This document shows positions 10,020-17,914 of a stretch of 64,000 bases of DNA, one piece after another. The DNA comes from Pandoraea anhela. Its GTDB lineage: Bacteria; Pseudomonadota; Gammaproteobacteria; Burkholderiales; Burkholderiaceae. The DNA is taken from contig NZ_CABPSB010000001.1 of assembly GCF_902459655.1 (NCBI RefSeq), positions 667,538 to 731,537 of the forward strand, written 5' to 3'. The notes under the pieces are model-generated. The model was not told the origin of the DNA and ran no database searches. It saw only the letters and a list, made by a program, of their open reading frames with translations. The number at the start of each line of letters is the position of its first letter. The stretch's first letter is position 1. The translations under genes were made by a program, and so were the position numbers.

Positions 10020-10592
10020 ATGGCATCTGACAAGGAACTGGCGGATTTTCTCGCAGGCATCGAGCGGCGCGCTTTCAAGCAGGCCGTCTATGCCGTACGC
10101 GACGACGAGGCCGCCCTCGATATCGTTCAGGATGCGATGATCCGTCTGGCCGAAAAGTACGGCGACAAGCCGCCGGCCGACCTGCCGTTGCTGTTCACGC
10201 GCATCCTCCAGAACACCATTCACGACTATTTCCGCCGCCAGAAGGTGCGCAACACCTGGGTGACGCTGTTCTCCAACCTCGCCGGCCCCGGCGAGGACGA
10301 ACGCGACGATTTCGACCCCCTCGAAACCTTGCTGGGCGAGGACGGGTCGGTGCAGACCGAGAGCAGCGAAGACTCGGTTTCGCGTGCCGAAATCCTCACG
10401 CTCATCGAGGCGGAAATACAGAAACTACCGACACGTCAACGAGAAGCCTTCCTCATGCGTTACTGGGAGGACATGGACGTTGCCGAGACCGCCGCCACGA
10501 TGGGGTGCTCCGAAGGCAGCGTCAAAACGCACTGCTCGCGTGCTACCCACGCGTTGGCACAGGCGTTGAAGGCAAAAGGGATCAGGTTATGA
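10020..10592 (+). CDS. ECF-type RNA polymerase sigma factor
   Basis: A 190-residue sigma-70 family protein of the ECF type. Region 2 lies at about residues 10-75 (FKQAVYAVRDDEAALDIVQDAMIRLAEKYGD through FTRILQNTIHDYFRRQKVRN). An acidic linker (GEDERDDFDPLE) follows. Region 4 lies at about 120-180 (LIEAEIQKLPTRQREAFLMRYWEDMDVAETAATMGCSEGSVKTHCSRATHAL), with a clear helix-turn-helix. Its stop codon overlaps the next start (ATGA), so it is translationally coupled to the DUF3619 gene. The set sigma-DUF3619-DUF3106-RDD is conserved in Burkholderiaceae. The target genes are unknown. The ribosome site is weak. Confidence 0.9.
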   Translation: MASDKELADFLAGIERRAFKQAVYAVRDDEAALDIVQDAMIRLAEKYGDKPPADLPLLFTRILQNTIHDYFRRQKVRNTWVTLFSNLAGPGEDERDDFDPLETLLGEDGSVQTESSEDSVSRAEILTLIEAEIQKLPTRQREAFLMRYWEDMDVAETAATMGCSEGSVKTHCSRATHALAQALKAKGIRL

Positions 10593-11017
10593 GTCACGAT
10601 CTGGAAACGAGGGAAATTCGCTTCGCACATCGCGTGCGACTGGCATTGGACGAAGCCTCCGATGCACCGTCGCCGAACATCGCGGCCCGGCTGGCCGCCG
10701 CGCGCCAGCAGGCGCTCGCCCGCAAGAAACCCGAACCGGTCGCAGTCGTGCAACCGGCGCTGGTACTCGCGGGTGTCGGGGGCATGCAGTCGCCGGAAGT
10801 CGGCGGGCCGCGCCGCGCACTGGATAAACTCAGCCGTCTGGGCCTGCTCTGGCCGCTCGCCGCACTGGTGATCGGTCTGGCCGGCATAGCGTACTGGGAA
10901 CATCAGCAGCACATTCAGGATCTGGCGGATATCGATGCTGCCGTATTGAGCGACGAATTGCCGCTGTCGGCCTACGCCGACCACGGCTTCAACGCCTATG
11001 TGAAGCGTGCCCAGTAG
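10589..11017 (+). CDS. DUF3619 family protein, possible anti-sigma partner
   Basis: A 142-residue protein whose start overlaps the sigma factor's stop by 4 bp. The first 90 residues are soluble and rich in Ala and Arg (RFAHRVRLALDEASDAPSPNIAARLAAARQQAL), matching the DUF3619 pattern. One transmembrane helix follows (LGLLWPLAALVIGLAGIAYW, about residues 92-111), then a short acidic C-terminal region. A cytoplasmic N-terminal part, a single membrane helix and tight coupling to an ECF sigma factor gene are what membrane anti-sigma factors look like. That role is inference; no anti-sigma zinc motif is visible. Confidence 0.82.
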   Translation: MSHDLETREIRFAHRVRLALDEASDAPSPNIAARLAAARQQALARKKPEPVAVVQPALVLAGVGGMQSPEVGGPRRALDKLSRLGLLWPLAALVIGLAGIAYWEHQQHIQDLADIDAAVLSDELPLSAYADHGFNAYVKRAQ

Positions 11018-11912
11018 TCCCCCCATCCAAGACCGCCCAGTGACGCGACGCAACGTACTTTTTCTGGTCGCCGCGCTAATCGTCGCCGGCCTCGCCGGCA
11101 CGGCCGCGCTGCGCCGCTCGCAAGCACCTGACGCCGCCCCCGTGGTGTCCGATGCGCCGCCGACCATCGGCGGCGCATCCGTCGTGGCCGGCAGCAGTTC
11201 GGCCGGATTTGCCACTTCGGCCAGCCCGGCAGCCCCGGTCGGTACGCCGTCCTCCGGTGCCACGGCGGGCGCCGGCACCGCGGCAGGCGCCCTGCCCTCG
11301 CCCGGTGGCGCCTGGGCCAAGCTCAATGCCGCCCAACAGGAAGCGCTCGCCCCCCTTTCCCAAGACTGGAATCGGATGAACGAGCGCCACCGCGAAAAGT
11401 GGATCGAGATCGCCAAGCGTTTCCAGACGTTGTCACCCGAGGGCCGTAAGCGTCTGCACGACCGCATGGCAGACTGGGTGCGCCTCACGCCGGAGCAGCG
11501 CCAGTTGGCCCGCGAGAGCTATCAGAACGCCAAGACGCTGCCGCCGGAGCGCAAGGCGCAGGTGTGGCAGCAATACCAGCAACTCACGGAAGAGCAGAAA
11601 AAGCGTCTCGCCGCAGACGACAAGAAGCTGTCCAATCGCCCCAACGTCGTCAGCGCGCCGCCTTCAGGGCGCTCGGGGGTAAAAAATCCGTACGCGGTCG
11701 TGCATCGCAAGGACATCGGCATCGCGGCCAAAAACGGCGCATTGCCGGCTCCCGCCCCGATGGTCGCATCGACGCCGGGCGCCACGCAGCCCGCCACGGC
11801 CTCTGCGCCGGGCGTCTCCGCACCGGCGCCGTCGGCGGCCAGCAACGGGACGGCCAGCGCCGCGCCCGCCAGCAGCGAGAAGAACGGCGAAGCCGGGTTC
11901 GACAAGCCGTAA
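11007..11912 (+). CDS. DUF3106 family protein
   Basis: Up to 301 residues. An N-terminal membrane helix or uncleaved signal (NVLFLVAALIVAGLAGTAAL) is followed by an Ala/Ser/Gly/Pro-rich stretch and the DUF3106 core (about residues 100-200), which repeats a W-x2-M/L...R...R pattern: LAPLSQDWNRMNERHREKWIEIAKRF, then LSPEGRKRLHDRMADWVRLTPEQR, then KAQVWQQYQQLTEEQKKRL. The last 90 residues are low-complexity Ala/Pro. The core is predicted periplasmic. The GTG start at 11007 overlaps the previous gene; another GTG at 11040 is also possible. Function is unknown. It belongs to the sigma factor operon by overlap. Confidence 0.85.
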   Translation: MPSSPPIQDRPVTRRNVLFLVAALIVAGLAGTAALRRSQAPDAAPVVSDAPPTIGGASVVAGSSSAGFATSASPAAPVGTPSSGATAGAGTAAGALPSPGGAWAKLNAAQQEALAPLSQDWNRMNERHREKWIEIAKRFQTLSPEGRKRLHDRMADWVRLTPEQRQLARESYQNAKTLPPERKAQVWQQYQQLTEEQKKRLAADDKKLSNRPNVVSAPPSGRSGVKNPYAVVHRKDIGIAAKNGALPAPAPMVASTPGATQPATASAPGVSAPAPSAASNGTASAAPASSEKNGEAGFDKP

Positions 11913-11924
11913 CGCCCCCCAGGC

Positions 11925-11951
11925 ACCCGAAATACCCGAAGTACCCGAAAT
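11925..11951. repeat. Three 9-bp ACCCGAAAT repeats
   Basis: ACCCGAAAT, ACCCGAAGT, ACCCGAAAT in tandem just after the DUF3106 stop codon, with partial units on either side. Confidence 0.9.
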
Positions 11952-11959
11952 ACCCCAGT

Positions 11960-12025
11960 CTGCCGGCGGCCGTTGGCCTTTCGCACCGCCGCCGGCAGGC
12001 TGGCGGATGGGCCGACTGGCCCATC
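11960..12025 (+). terminator. Two consecutive hairpins before the RDD gene
   Basis: CTGCCGGCGG (11960-11969) pairs with CCGCCGGCAG (11989-11998), and GATGGGCC (12006-12013) pairs with GGCCCATC (12018-12025). There is no T-run, so they could stall or process the transcript rather than end it cleanly. Confidence 0.45.
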
Positions 12026-12131
12026 TGCACAATCTTCCGCATAATGGACGGCGCTCCCGACGCGAACGCGTAGCGCCAAAGCCGAACGTGGCGCCGGAGT
12101 TCTCGCCCCTAAGATCTCGGACCACGCTGCG

Positions 12132-12701
12132 ATGACCGACTCCGTCACGACCCAACCCGCCACGCCGCCGCGCCCGCAAACGTTGACGACCGCCTTCGCG
12201 CCGTCAGCTTCCCCTGCCGGGAATGCGGTGCCCACGCTGCGCCGACGCCTGCTGTCGATGGTCTACGAGTCGCTGTTGCTCTTTGGCGTGCTGTTCCTGG
12301 CGGGCTACCTCTTTAGCGCGCTGACCCAGCAACGCAGCGGCCTGATGTACCGCCACGCAATGCAGACGTGGCTGTTTCTCGTTCTCGGCGTCTACTTCGT
12401 CTGGTTCTGGACGCACGGCGGCCAGACGCTCGCCATGAAGACCTGGAAGATCCGTCTGGTCGATGCCCACGGCCACCCGGTAAGCCCCGGCCGCGCGATC
12501 TTGCGCTACGTTCTCGCCTGGCTGTGGGTGCTTCCGGCAATGGCGATCGACTGGGCATTAGGGCTGACGGGCTGGCACAGTGTCGGGTTGCTCGCGGGCT
12601 GGGTGGTGCTCTGGGCGCTGGCCATGCGCGTGATGCCCGATCATCAATTCGTCCACGATCGGCTTGCCGGCACACGGCTCGTCAGCGTACTGACCCAATG
12701 A
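12132..12701 (+). CDS. RDD family membrane protein
   Basis: A 189-residue integral membrane protein. A Pro/Thr-rich N-terminus of about 35 residues precedes the RDD domain: R-R-R-L-L-S-M-V-Y-E-S at 36-47 (the usual R-D pair is changed to R-Y-E), then helices at LLLFGVLFLAGYLF, TWLFLVLGVYFVWFW and VLAWLWVLPAMAIDW, and a last one near SVGLLAGWVVLWAL. The family motif GGQTLAMKTWKIRLVD and the C-terminal PDHQFVHDRLAGT are well preserved. RDD proteins have no general function, though some act as ion exchangers. It is the last gene of the conserved sigma factor set, 219 bp after DUF3106. Confidence 0.88.
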   Translation: MTDSVTTQPATPPRPQTLTTAFAPSASPAGNAVPTLRRRLLSMVYESLLLFGVLFLAGYLFSALTQQRSGLMYRHAMQTWLFLVLGVYFVWFWTHGGQTLAMKTWKIRLVDAHGHPVSPGRAILRYVLAWLWVLPAMAIDWALGLTGWHSVGLLAGWVVLWALAMRVMPDHQFVHDRLAGTRLVSVLTQ

Positions 12702-12708
12702 GGCGTCG

Positions 12709-13665
12709 ATGAGCAAGCCGGTCCCGCCCACCGCCGACGCGCTGCGCGCCTCTCGCCCGCACCTGATCTATGGCGGCGTGGAGATCGGGCTGTCGATCGT
12801 GGTCGCGGTCGCAACGTGGTCGGCGTGGCACAACCCCTGGGCGACGTTTCTGTGGACCCTCCTCTGGCTCCCGGTCTCTCACGCCATCGGACTCGCCGCC
12901 GGCTTCGTCATGGCCGCCCAGGGCGACCCCGCGCCCGAGCGGCGAACTTCCGCCGGCACGAACGTCGCGGTCTGGGTGTACGAATGCGCGGCGTCGATCC
13001 TCCTGCTCGACCTCTATCAACCATGGTTCAGCACCGCCACGCTGCCGGCGCCCGGCGGCCCGGCGCGTCCCGTCGCCGTGTTGCTGCTGCATGGTTATGG
13101 ATGCAACCGTGCGTTCTGGCTTCGTTTCTCGCGGCATCTGGCGGACGCCGGCTATCACAGCGACGCGATCAACCTCGCCCCGTTACTCGGTGACATCGAC
13201 GACTATGCCGAGACGATCGCCGAGGCCGTGCAGGCACTTGCCGAGCGCACGCGCGCCCCGGTCGTCATCGTGGGTCACAGCATGGGAGGGCTGGCGGCGC
13301 GCGCCTGTCTGCGCCGCTATCCGACGTTGCCCGTCGTGCACACCGTCACGCTGGGTTCGCCGCACTTCGGCACGCTTCACGCGCGTCACGGCATCGGGCG
13401 CAACGTGCGCCAGATGGGCATCGGCAGCGAATGGCTGGTGGCGCTCGCCAGCAGCGAAAAAGATTCGGAGCGGGCACGCATCACGTCGATCTACACGGCG
13501 CACGACAACGTGGTTTATCCCGTGCGCACTTCGATACTGCCGGGCGCGCGCAATATTGCCATCGAAGGACTCGGCCATGTGTCGCTCGGCACGCATCCGC
13601 GCTCGCGGGCGCTGGTGCTGGAGACGCTGGAGCGTGTCGCACAGGGATTGCGTCACGGCGCCTGA
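12709..13665 (+). CDS. Alpha/beta hydrolase, lipase/esterase-like
   Basis: A 318-residue protein. Two or three hydrophobic helices occupy residues 20-95. The alpha/beta hydrolase domain begins near residue 120 (PVAVLLLHGYGCNRAFW), with the oxyanion motif HGYG. The nucleophile elbow is GHSMGGLAARA (about 193-203), followed by the LGSPHFGT segment of triacylglycerol lipase-like enzymes. The catalytic Asp is probably in the HDNVVYP region and the His in GHVSLGTHP. It begins 7 bp after the RDD gene, so it may be read from the same transcript. The substrate is unknown. The membrane segments suggest an inner-membrane anchor. Confidence 0.85.
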   Translation: MSKPVPPTADALRASRPHLIYGGVEIGLSIVVAVATWSAWHNPWATFLWTLLWLPVSHAIGLAAGFVMAAQGDPAPERRTSAGTNVAVWVYECAASILLLDLYQPWFSTATLPAPGGPARPVAVLLLHGYGCNRAFWLRFSRHLADAGYHSDAINLAPLLGDIDDYAETIAEAVQALAERTRAPVVIVGHSMGGLAARACLRRYPTLPVVHTVTLGSPHFGTLHARHGIGRNVRQMGIGSEWLVALASSEKDSERARITSIYTAHDNVVYPVRTSILPGARNIAIEGLGHVSLGTHPRSRALVLETLERVAQGLRHGA

Positions 13666-13817
13666 GCGCATCGCCTCGCGCAGAGGACGCGGAGAGCGCA
13701 AAGGACGCACAGAGCGACGCACACCGCTTCAGCGGCTTCGGCAATTGTCGCGTCGGCGCGACGTCGGAAGACACTTTCGCGACACGTGCGTGACTGTCAT
13801 CGTCTCTTCACGAAGCC

Positions 13818-14816
13818 ATGGCGCAATGCACGCATGTTCAACGCGACGTGCGAGCCGCTATGACGACGACCCCCACCTTCGAGTTGCCGATCCCCACGCC
13901 CGCAGCTCGCGCCGGTCACTTCGCAGATACCCCGCCGGGCCGCCCCGCTCCCCCGCCCGCCAGCCCGCCCACCGCGCCTCCCACCTCGATCGATCTGCCG
14001 CCGGACACCCCCGACCCGCTCGACCCGCCCCCCGAAGGCATCACCCGTTACCGCACGATCTGGCTCTCGGACATCCACCTCGGCACGCAAGGCTGTCAGG
14101 CGGAATATCTGCTCGACTTCCTGCGTCACCACGAATCGGACTATCTGTATCTGGTCGGCGACATCATCGACGGCTGGCATCTGCGCAAGGGCTGGCACTG
14201 GCCGCAAGCGCATAACGACGTCGTGCAGAAGATGCTGCGCCGCGCACGCAAGGGCACACAAGTCATCTACGTGCCCGGCAACCACGACGAAGCCGCACGC
14301 CAGTTCTGCGGGCTGGCCTTCGGCGACATCGCCGTACGAGACGAGGCGTTTCACACCACGCTCTCGGGCAAGCGCCTGTGGATCACCCACGGCGATCTGT
14401 TCGACGGCGTTATTCAGCACGCCAAATGGCTCGCTTATCTGGGCGACTCGCTCTACACCCTCACGCTGCTCCTGAACCGCTGGTTCAACCGCGTGCGCAC
14501 ACGCTTCGGCTTCCCGTACTGGTCGCTCTCGCAGTACCTGAAACATCAGGTGAAAAACGCCGTGAACTTCATCTCGGCGTTCGAGCATGTCATGGCGGAC
14601 GAGGCCCGTCGACGGGGTTGCGACGGCGTGGTGTGCGGCCACATTCACAAGCCCGAAATCCGCGAGATCGACGGGCTGCTCTATTGCAACGACGGCGACT
14701 GGGTCGAGAGCCTGTCGGCGCTTGTCGAGACGATGGAAGGCGAACTGAAGATCGTCTACTGGACGCAGAAACGCGATACCCGCCTCACCGTGAAAGCGAT
14801 ACCCGTCAGTGCCTGA
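13818..14816 (+). CDS. LpxH-like metallophosphoesterase
   Basis: A calcineurin-like phosphoesterase of the UDP-2,3-diacylglucosamine diphosphatase (LpxH-related) type, up to 332 residues. About 75 Pro/Ala-rich residues precede the domain. All metal motifs are present: SDIHLGT (D-x-H), VGDIIDGW (G-D-x2-D), PGNHDE (G-N-H-D), THGDLFDGV (the H-G-D type), and CGHIHKPE (G-H-x-H). The C-terminus reads YCNDGDWVES, as in related proteins. It stands before a glycosyltransferase and a diacylglycerol kinase gene, so a role in envelope lipid turnover fits better than duplicate LpxH activity; this is inference. The start is uncertain, and an ATG at 13860 would shorten it by 14 residues. Confidence 0.88.
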   Translation: MAQCTHVQRDVRAAMTTTPTFELPIPTPAARAGHFADTPPGRPAPPPASPPTAPPTSIDLPPDTPDPLDPPPEGITRYRTIWLSDIHLGTQGCQAEYLLDFLRHHESDYLYLVGDIIDGWHLRKGWHWPQAHNDVVQKMLRRARKGTQVIYVPGNHDEAARQFCGLAFGDIAVRDEAFHTTLSGKRLWITHGDLFDGVIQHAKWLAYLGDSLYTLTLLLNRWFNRVRTRFGFPYWSLSQYLKHQVKNAVNFISAFEHVMADEARRRGCDGVVCGHIHKPEIREIDGLLYCNDGDWVESLSALVETMEGELKIVYWTQKRDTRLTVKAIPVSA

Positions 14817-14940
14817 GAGGGCCACGGAGGTCAGACGCGTCGGACAGCGGCATGGCCCGACGACATCGCCCGCCCCCTCCGGGCCCACCCGATTTCAACC
14901 CGTGCACGAGCGGCAGTCCTGTGCCGCCGGTGCCCCCCCT

Positions 14941-14958
14941 CACGCGCGATCGCGCGTG
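14941..14958. repeat. 18-bp perfect palindrome
   Basis: CACGCGCGATCGCGCGTG is its own reverse complement. It sits 38 bp ahead of the glycosyltransferase start and 125 bp after the phosphoesterase stop. It could be a dimeric repressor site or a chance GC-rich palindrome. Confidence 0.7.
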
Positions 14959-14995
14959 TCATTCCACCCGCGCCGTGTGCGCGAAGGAGCGCCCG

Positions 14996-16030
14996 ATGAA
15001 AATCATGATCATCACCGACGCCTGGGATCCGCAGATCAACGGCGTGGTCCGCACGTTGAAGAACACGCGCGCTCAGTTGGAGGCCGCCGGCCATCGTGTC
15101 GAGTTGCTCACGCCCCAGGAATTCCGCACGATCCCGTGTCCGACGTACCCCGAAATCCGTCTTGCGTTCTTCGCTGCCGGACGCGTCGCTCGCCGCATCG
15201 AGGCATTCGCCCCGGACGCGCTGCATATCGCGACCGAGGGCCCGCTCGGCATGGCCGCGCGCAAATGGGCTTTGCGCAACGACTTCCCGTTCACCACGGC
15301 CTATCACACCCGCTTCCCCGAATACGTGCAGGCGCGCTTCGGCTTTCCGCTGGCCGCCACGTACCGCTTTTTGCGGTGGTTCCATAAGCCGTCGCGTGCC
15401 GTCATGGCCCCGACGCCCGTGGTCAGGCGCGACCTGGAGGCCAACGGTTTCAACAACGTGGTGTTGTGGACGCGCGGCGTCGATCTCGACATCTTCCGTG
15501 TGCAGGGAGCACATGTGCTAAATTCAGCACATCCGATTTTCCTCTACGTGGGGCGCGTTGCCGTGGAGAAAAACATCGAGGCGTTCCTGAAGCTGGATCT
15601 ACCGGGCTCGAAATGGGTTGCGGGCGAAGGGCCGCAACTGGCCGAACTGCGCTCGCGCTATCCCGATGTGAACTATCTCGGCATGCTCTCGCAGCCGGAG
15701 TTGGCGAAGGTTTATGCGTCGGCCGACGTGTTCGTCTTCCCGAGTCGCACGGATACGTTCGGACTGGTGCTGCTCGAAGCCATGGCGTGCGGTTTGCCCG
15801 TTGCGGCGTTTCCGGTGACCGGCCCGATCGATGTGCTCGACGGGTGCCCCGAGGGCGAAGGCGGCGCGCTGCGAGAGGATCTGCGCGAAGCGTGTCTCGA
15901 TGCGCTCAAAGTCCCGCGCGCGAGCGCGCGCGCCTGGGCCGAGCGATTCTCGTGGCAAGCCGCCTCGGAAGAGTTCGTCTCGCATCTTCATCCGCGCAAG
16001 CCCGAGCATTCGCTCGCGCCTGCGATCTGA
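14996..16030 (+). CDS. Glycosyltransferase family 4 (GT-B, PimA/MgtA-like)
   Basis: A 344-residue retaining GT-B glycosyltransferase. The N-terminal acceptor domain opens MKIMIITDAWDPQINGVVRTLKNT, the form seen in GDP-mannose- or UDP-glucose-dependent lipid glycosyltransferases. YHTRFPEYVQARFGFP follows. The C-terminal donor domain begins near FLYVGRVAVEKNIEAFL and carries SRTDTFGLVLLEAMACGLPVAAF, including the E-x7-E type motif. AAGGAG lies 6 bases ahead of the ATG, which settles the start. A longer open frame to 14378 overlaps the phosphoesterase and is spurious. Likely substrates are diacylglycerol and a nucleotide sugar, inferred from the family and from the neighbouring dgkA. Confidence 0.9.
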   Translation: MKIMIITDAWDPQINGVVRTLKNTRAQLEAAGHRVELLTPQEFRTIPCPTYPEIRLAFFAAGRVARRIEAFAPDALHIATEGPLGMAARKWALRNDFPFTTAYHTRFPEYVQARFGFPLAATYRFLRWFHKPSRAVMAPTPVVRRDLEANGFNNVVLWTRGVDLDIFRVQGAHVLNSAHPIFLYVGRVAVEKNIEAFLKLDLPGSKWVAGEGPQLAELRSRYPDVNYLGMLSQPELAKVYASADVFVFPSRTDTFGLVLLEAMACGLPVAAFPVTGPIDVLDGCPEGEGGALREDLREACLDALKVPRASARAWAERFSWQAASEEFVSHLHPRKPEHSLAPAI

Positions 16031-16068
16031 TCCACCTATCAAGCCCCTTGCGGCGAGGAACCTGACGC

Positions 16069-16503
16069 TTGTTCATCGATCACCCGCCGCCACGCGACAA
16101 ACAACCGAATCCGTACAAGGGCAACCGGGGCGTCATGCGCGCATGGCGCGCCCTGAAGTACTCGCTGTCCGGCTTCAAGTTTGCCGTGTTCGAAGAGAGC
16201 GCCTTCCGCCAGGAACTCGCGCTCGCCGCCATCCTCCTGCCGGCTGCGATTTTCCTGCCGGTCACCGCCGTCGAGCGCGTACTGCTGATCGGCTCGATTC
16301 TGCTCGTGCTCATCATCGAGCTGATCAATTCGAGCATCGAAGCTGCCATCGACCGGATTTCACTCGAGCGGCACGAACTTTCCAAGCGTGCGAAGGATTT
16401 CGGCAGCGCCGCAGTCCTCGTCGCGCTCGGCCTGTGCCTGCTGACCTGGGCGTCGCTTGCGGGACCGGTCATCGTGGACCTCGTACGTACGGCATTTTTC
16501 TGA
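16069..16503 (+). CDS. dgkA: Diacylglycerol kinase
   Basis: A small integral membrane kinase, 144 residues, that turns diacylglycerol into phosphatidic acid. The conserved region includes GFKFAVFEESAFRQELALA (with the catalytic-site Glu), then three helices: LAAILLPAAIFLPV, VLLIGSILLVLIIELINSSIEAAIDRIS (containing the conserved E-x-x-N-x-x-I-E-x-x-x-D motif), and AAVLVALGLCLLTW. The start is a TTG at 16069 with GAGGAA 8 bases ahead. The first in-frame ATG is at 16135 and would keep the core. It lies 38 bp after the glycosyltransferase, so the two are probably one transcript. Confidence 0.94.
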   Translation: MFIDHPPPRDKQPNPYKGNRGVMRAWRALKYSLSGFKFAVFEESAFRQELALAAILLPAAIFLPVTAVERVLLIGSILLVLIIELINSSIEAAIDRISLERHELSKRAKDFGSAAVLVALGLCLLTWASLAGPVIVDLVRTAFF

Positions 16504-16531
16504 TATCGCGCTTCCCTGTCTGCCCCCATGC

Positions 16532-16559
16532 TTGGCAGCGGTCGGCTGCCGGGTATAAT
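16532..16559 (+). promoter_or_regulatory. Sigma-70 promoter of the TetR-LOG pair
   Basis: TTGGCA (16532-16537), a 16-bp spacer and a perfect TATAAT (16554-16559), 86 bp before the TetR start. This is one of the best matches to the consensus in the window. Confidence 0.75.
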
Positions 16560-16645
16560 CGGTCGCCGTAGACCTGCTACTCAACTCATAAACGCAAGCG
16601 GAGAACATCCTTCGCCGAGCTTGCCGCTAACCGGGGCCGACAGAC

Positions 16646-17314
16646 ATGGAAGCAAAGCCGCCACGCCGAACCCGCGAACGAATTCTCGAAGTGTCGCTAC
16701 GACTCTTCAACGAAATCGGCGAACCGAACGTCACTACCACTACGATTGCCGAGGAGATGAAAATCAGCCCGGGCAATCTTTACTATCACTTCCGCAATAA
16801 AGACGACATCATCAACAGCATCTTTGCGCAGTTCGAGCAGGAAATCGAACGGCGCCTGCGGCTGCCCGACGATCACAAGCCCACGCTCGACGAAGTCTGG
16901 ACGTACTTGCAGTACATGTCCGAATTTCTGTGGCGCTTCCGTTTCCTCTATCGCGACCTCAACGACCTACTGGCGCGCAACCGCACGCTCGAAACGCATT
17001 TCAAGCAGATCGTGGGCCACAAGAAGCGGTTCGCACGCGAGATGTGCGATCTGCTCGTGGCCGATGGCGAAATGGAGATCACTCCGGAACAGATCGATGT
17101 CGTGACCACCAACATGGTGGTGTTGTCCACGTACTGGTTGTCCTATCAATTCGTGATGAATCCCCGCAAATACAACGATCCGGAAGAAATCGGCGCGGGG
17201 TTGCATCAATCGAGCTACCACATCCTCTCGCAGATGGCGCCTTACCTGAAGGGCAAGTCGCGCGAGCTTTACGACAAGATGGCTCGGGAATCCTCATCGA
17301 AGGGAGTGCAGTAA
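16646..17314 (+). CDS. TetR/AcrR family transcriptional regulator
   Basis: A 222-residue regulator. The N-terminal TetR DNA-binding domain is clear: TRERILEVSLRLFNEIGEPNVTTTTIAEEMKISPGNLYYHFRNKDDIINSIF (residues 9-60). The C-terminal ligand/dimer domain (about 75-205) is rich in aromatic residues (FLWRFRFLYRDLNDLL). It resembles a Burkholderia/Pseudomonas group of TetR proteins found next to LOG-family genes. It lies 3 bp ahead of the LOG gene, so the pair is co-transcribed from the promoter at 16532. The ligand is unknown. Confidence 0.92.
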   Translation: MEAKPPRRTRERILEVSLRLFNEIGEPNVTTTTIAEEMKISPGNLYYHFRNKDDIINSIFAQFEQEIERRLRLPDDHKPTLDEVWTYLQYMSEFLWRFRFLYRDLNDLLARNRTLETHFKQIVGHKKRFAREMCDLLVADGEMEITPEQIDVVTTNMVVLSTYWLSYQFVMNPRKYNDPEEIGAGLHQSSYHILSQMAPYLKGKSRELYDKMARESSSKGVQ

Positions 17315-17317
17315 GGC

Positions 17318-17914
17318 ATGTCGTCGGAAGTCAAATCCATTTGTATCTACTGCGGCGCGGCCACCGGCGTACGTCCCGAATACGCGGATGCGGCGCGTGA
17401 ACTGGGTCGTCGCATGGCCGAAGCCGGGGTCCGTCTCGTCTACGGCGGCGGCAAGGTCGGCCTGATGGGCATCATCGCCGATGCCGTGCTCGCGCATGGC
17501 GGTCAGGCGGTCGGCATCATCCCGAAGGCACTGATGGAAAAGGAAGTCGGCCATACCGGGCTGACGGAGTTGCACGTCGTCGAGAACATGCATCAGCGCA
17601 AGCAGATGATGGCGGACCTCTCGGATGCTTTCATCGCCATGCCGGGCGGCATCGGCACGTGCGAAGAATTGTTCGAGGTCTTTACCTGGCTGCAAATCGG
17701 CTACCACGCGAAGCCGATCGGTCTGCTCAACATCGAGCACTACTACGATCCGCTGATCGTGTTCCTGAAGTCGATGGTGGCCGAGCAGTTCCTCAAGGCC
17801 CCGCAACTCGATCAGTTGCAGGTCGAAGCGTCGCCCGAAGCGATGCTCGACACGATGCGTCACTTCAAACCGGCGCAAATCGATCGCTGGTCCGATCAGC
17901 GCTCGCAGATTTGA
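17318..17914 (+). CDS. LOG family protein (TIGR00730, Rossmann fold)
   Basis: A 198-residue lysine-decarboxylase-like fold protein of the LOG/YvdD family. Members cleave nucleoside 5'-monophosphates, releasing the base and ribose 5-phosphate, with cytokinin-type or ordinary AMP substrates. The signature PGGIGTCEELFEVFTWLQIG (residues 109-128) has the PGG-x-GT-x2-E motif. The N-terminal CIYCGAATGVRPEY and LVYGGGKVGLMG are also standard. GGGAG lies ahead of the ATG. The gene sits 3 bp after the TetR gene. Annotators often call it cytokinin riboside 5'-monophosphate phosphoribohydrolase; the true bacterial role is often unclear. Confidence 0.92.
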   Translation: MSSEVKSICIYCGAATGVRPEYADAARELGRRMAEAGVRLVYGGGKVGLMGIIADAVLAHGGQAVGIIPKALMEKEVGHTGLTELHVVENMHQRKQMMADLSDAFIAMPGGIGTCEELFEVFTWLQIGYHAKPIGLLNIEHYYDPLIVFLKSMVAEQFLKAPQLDQLQVEASPEAMLDTMRHFKPAQIDRWSDQRSQI

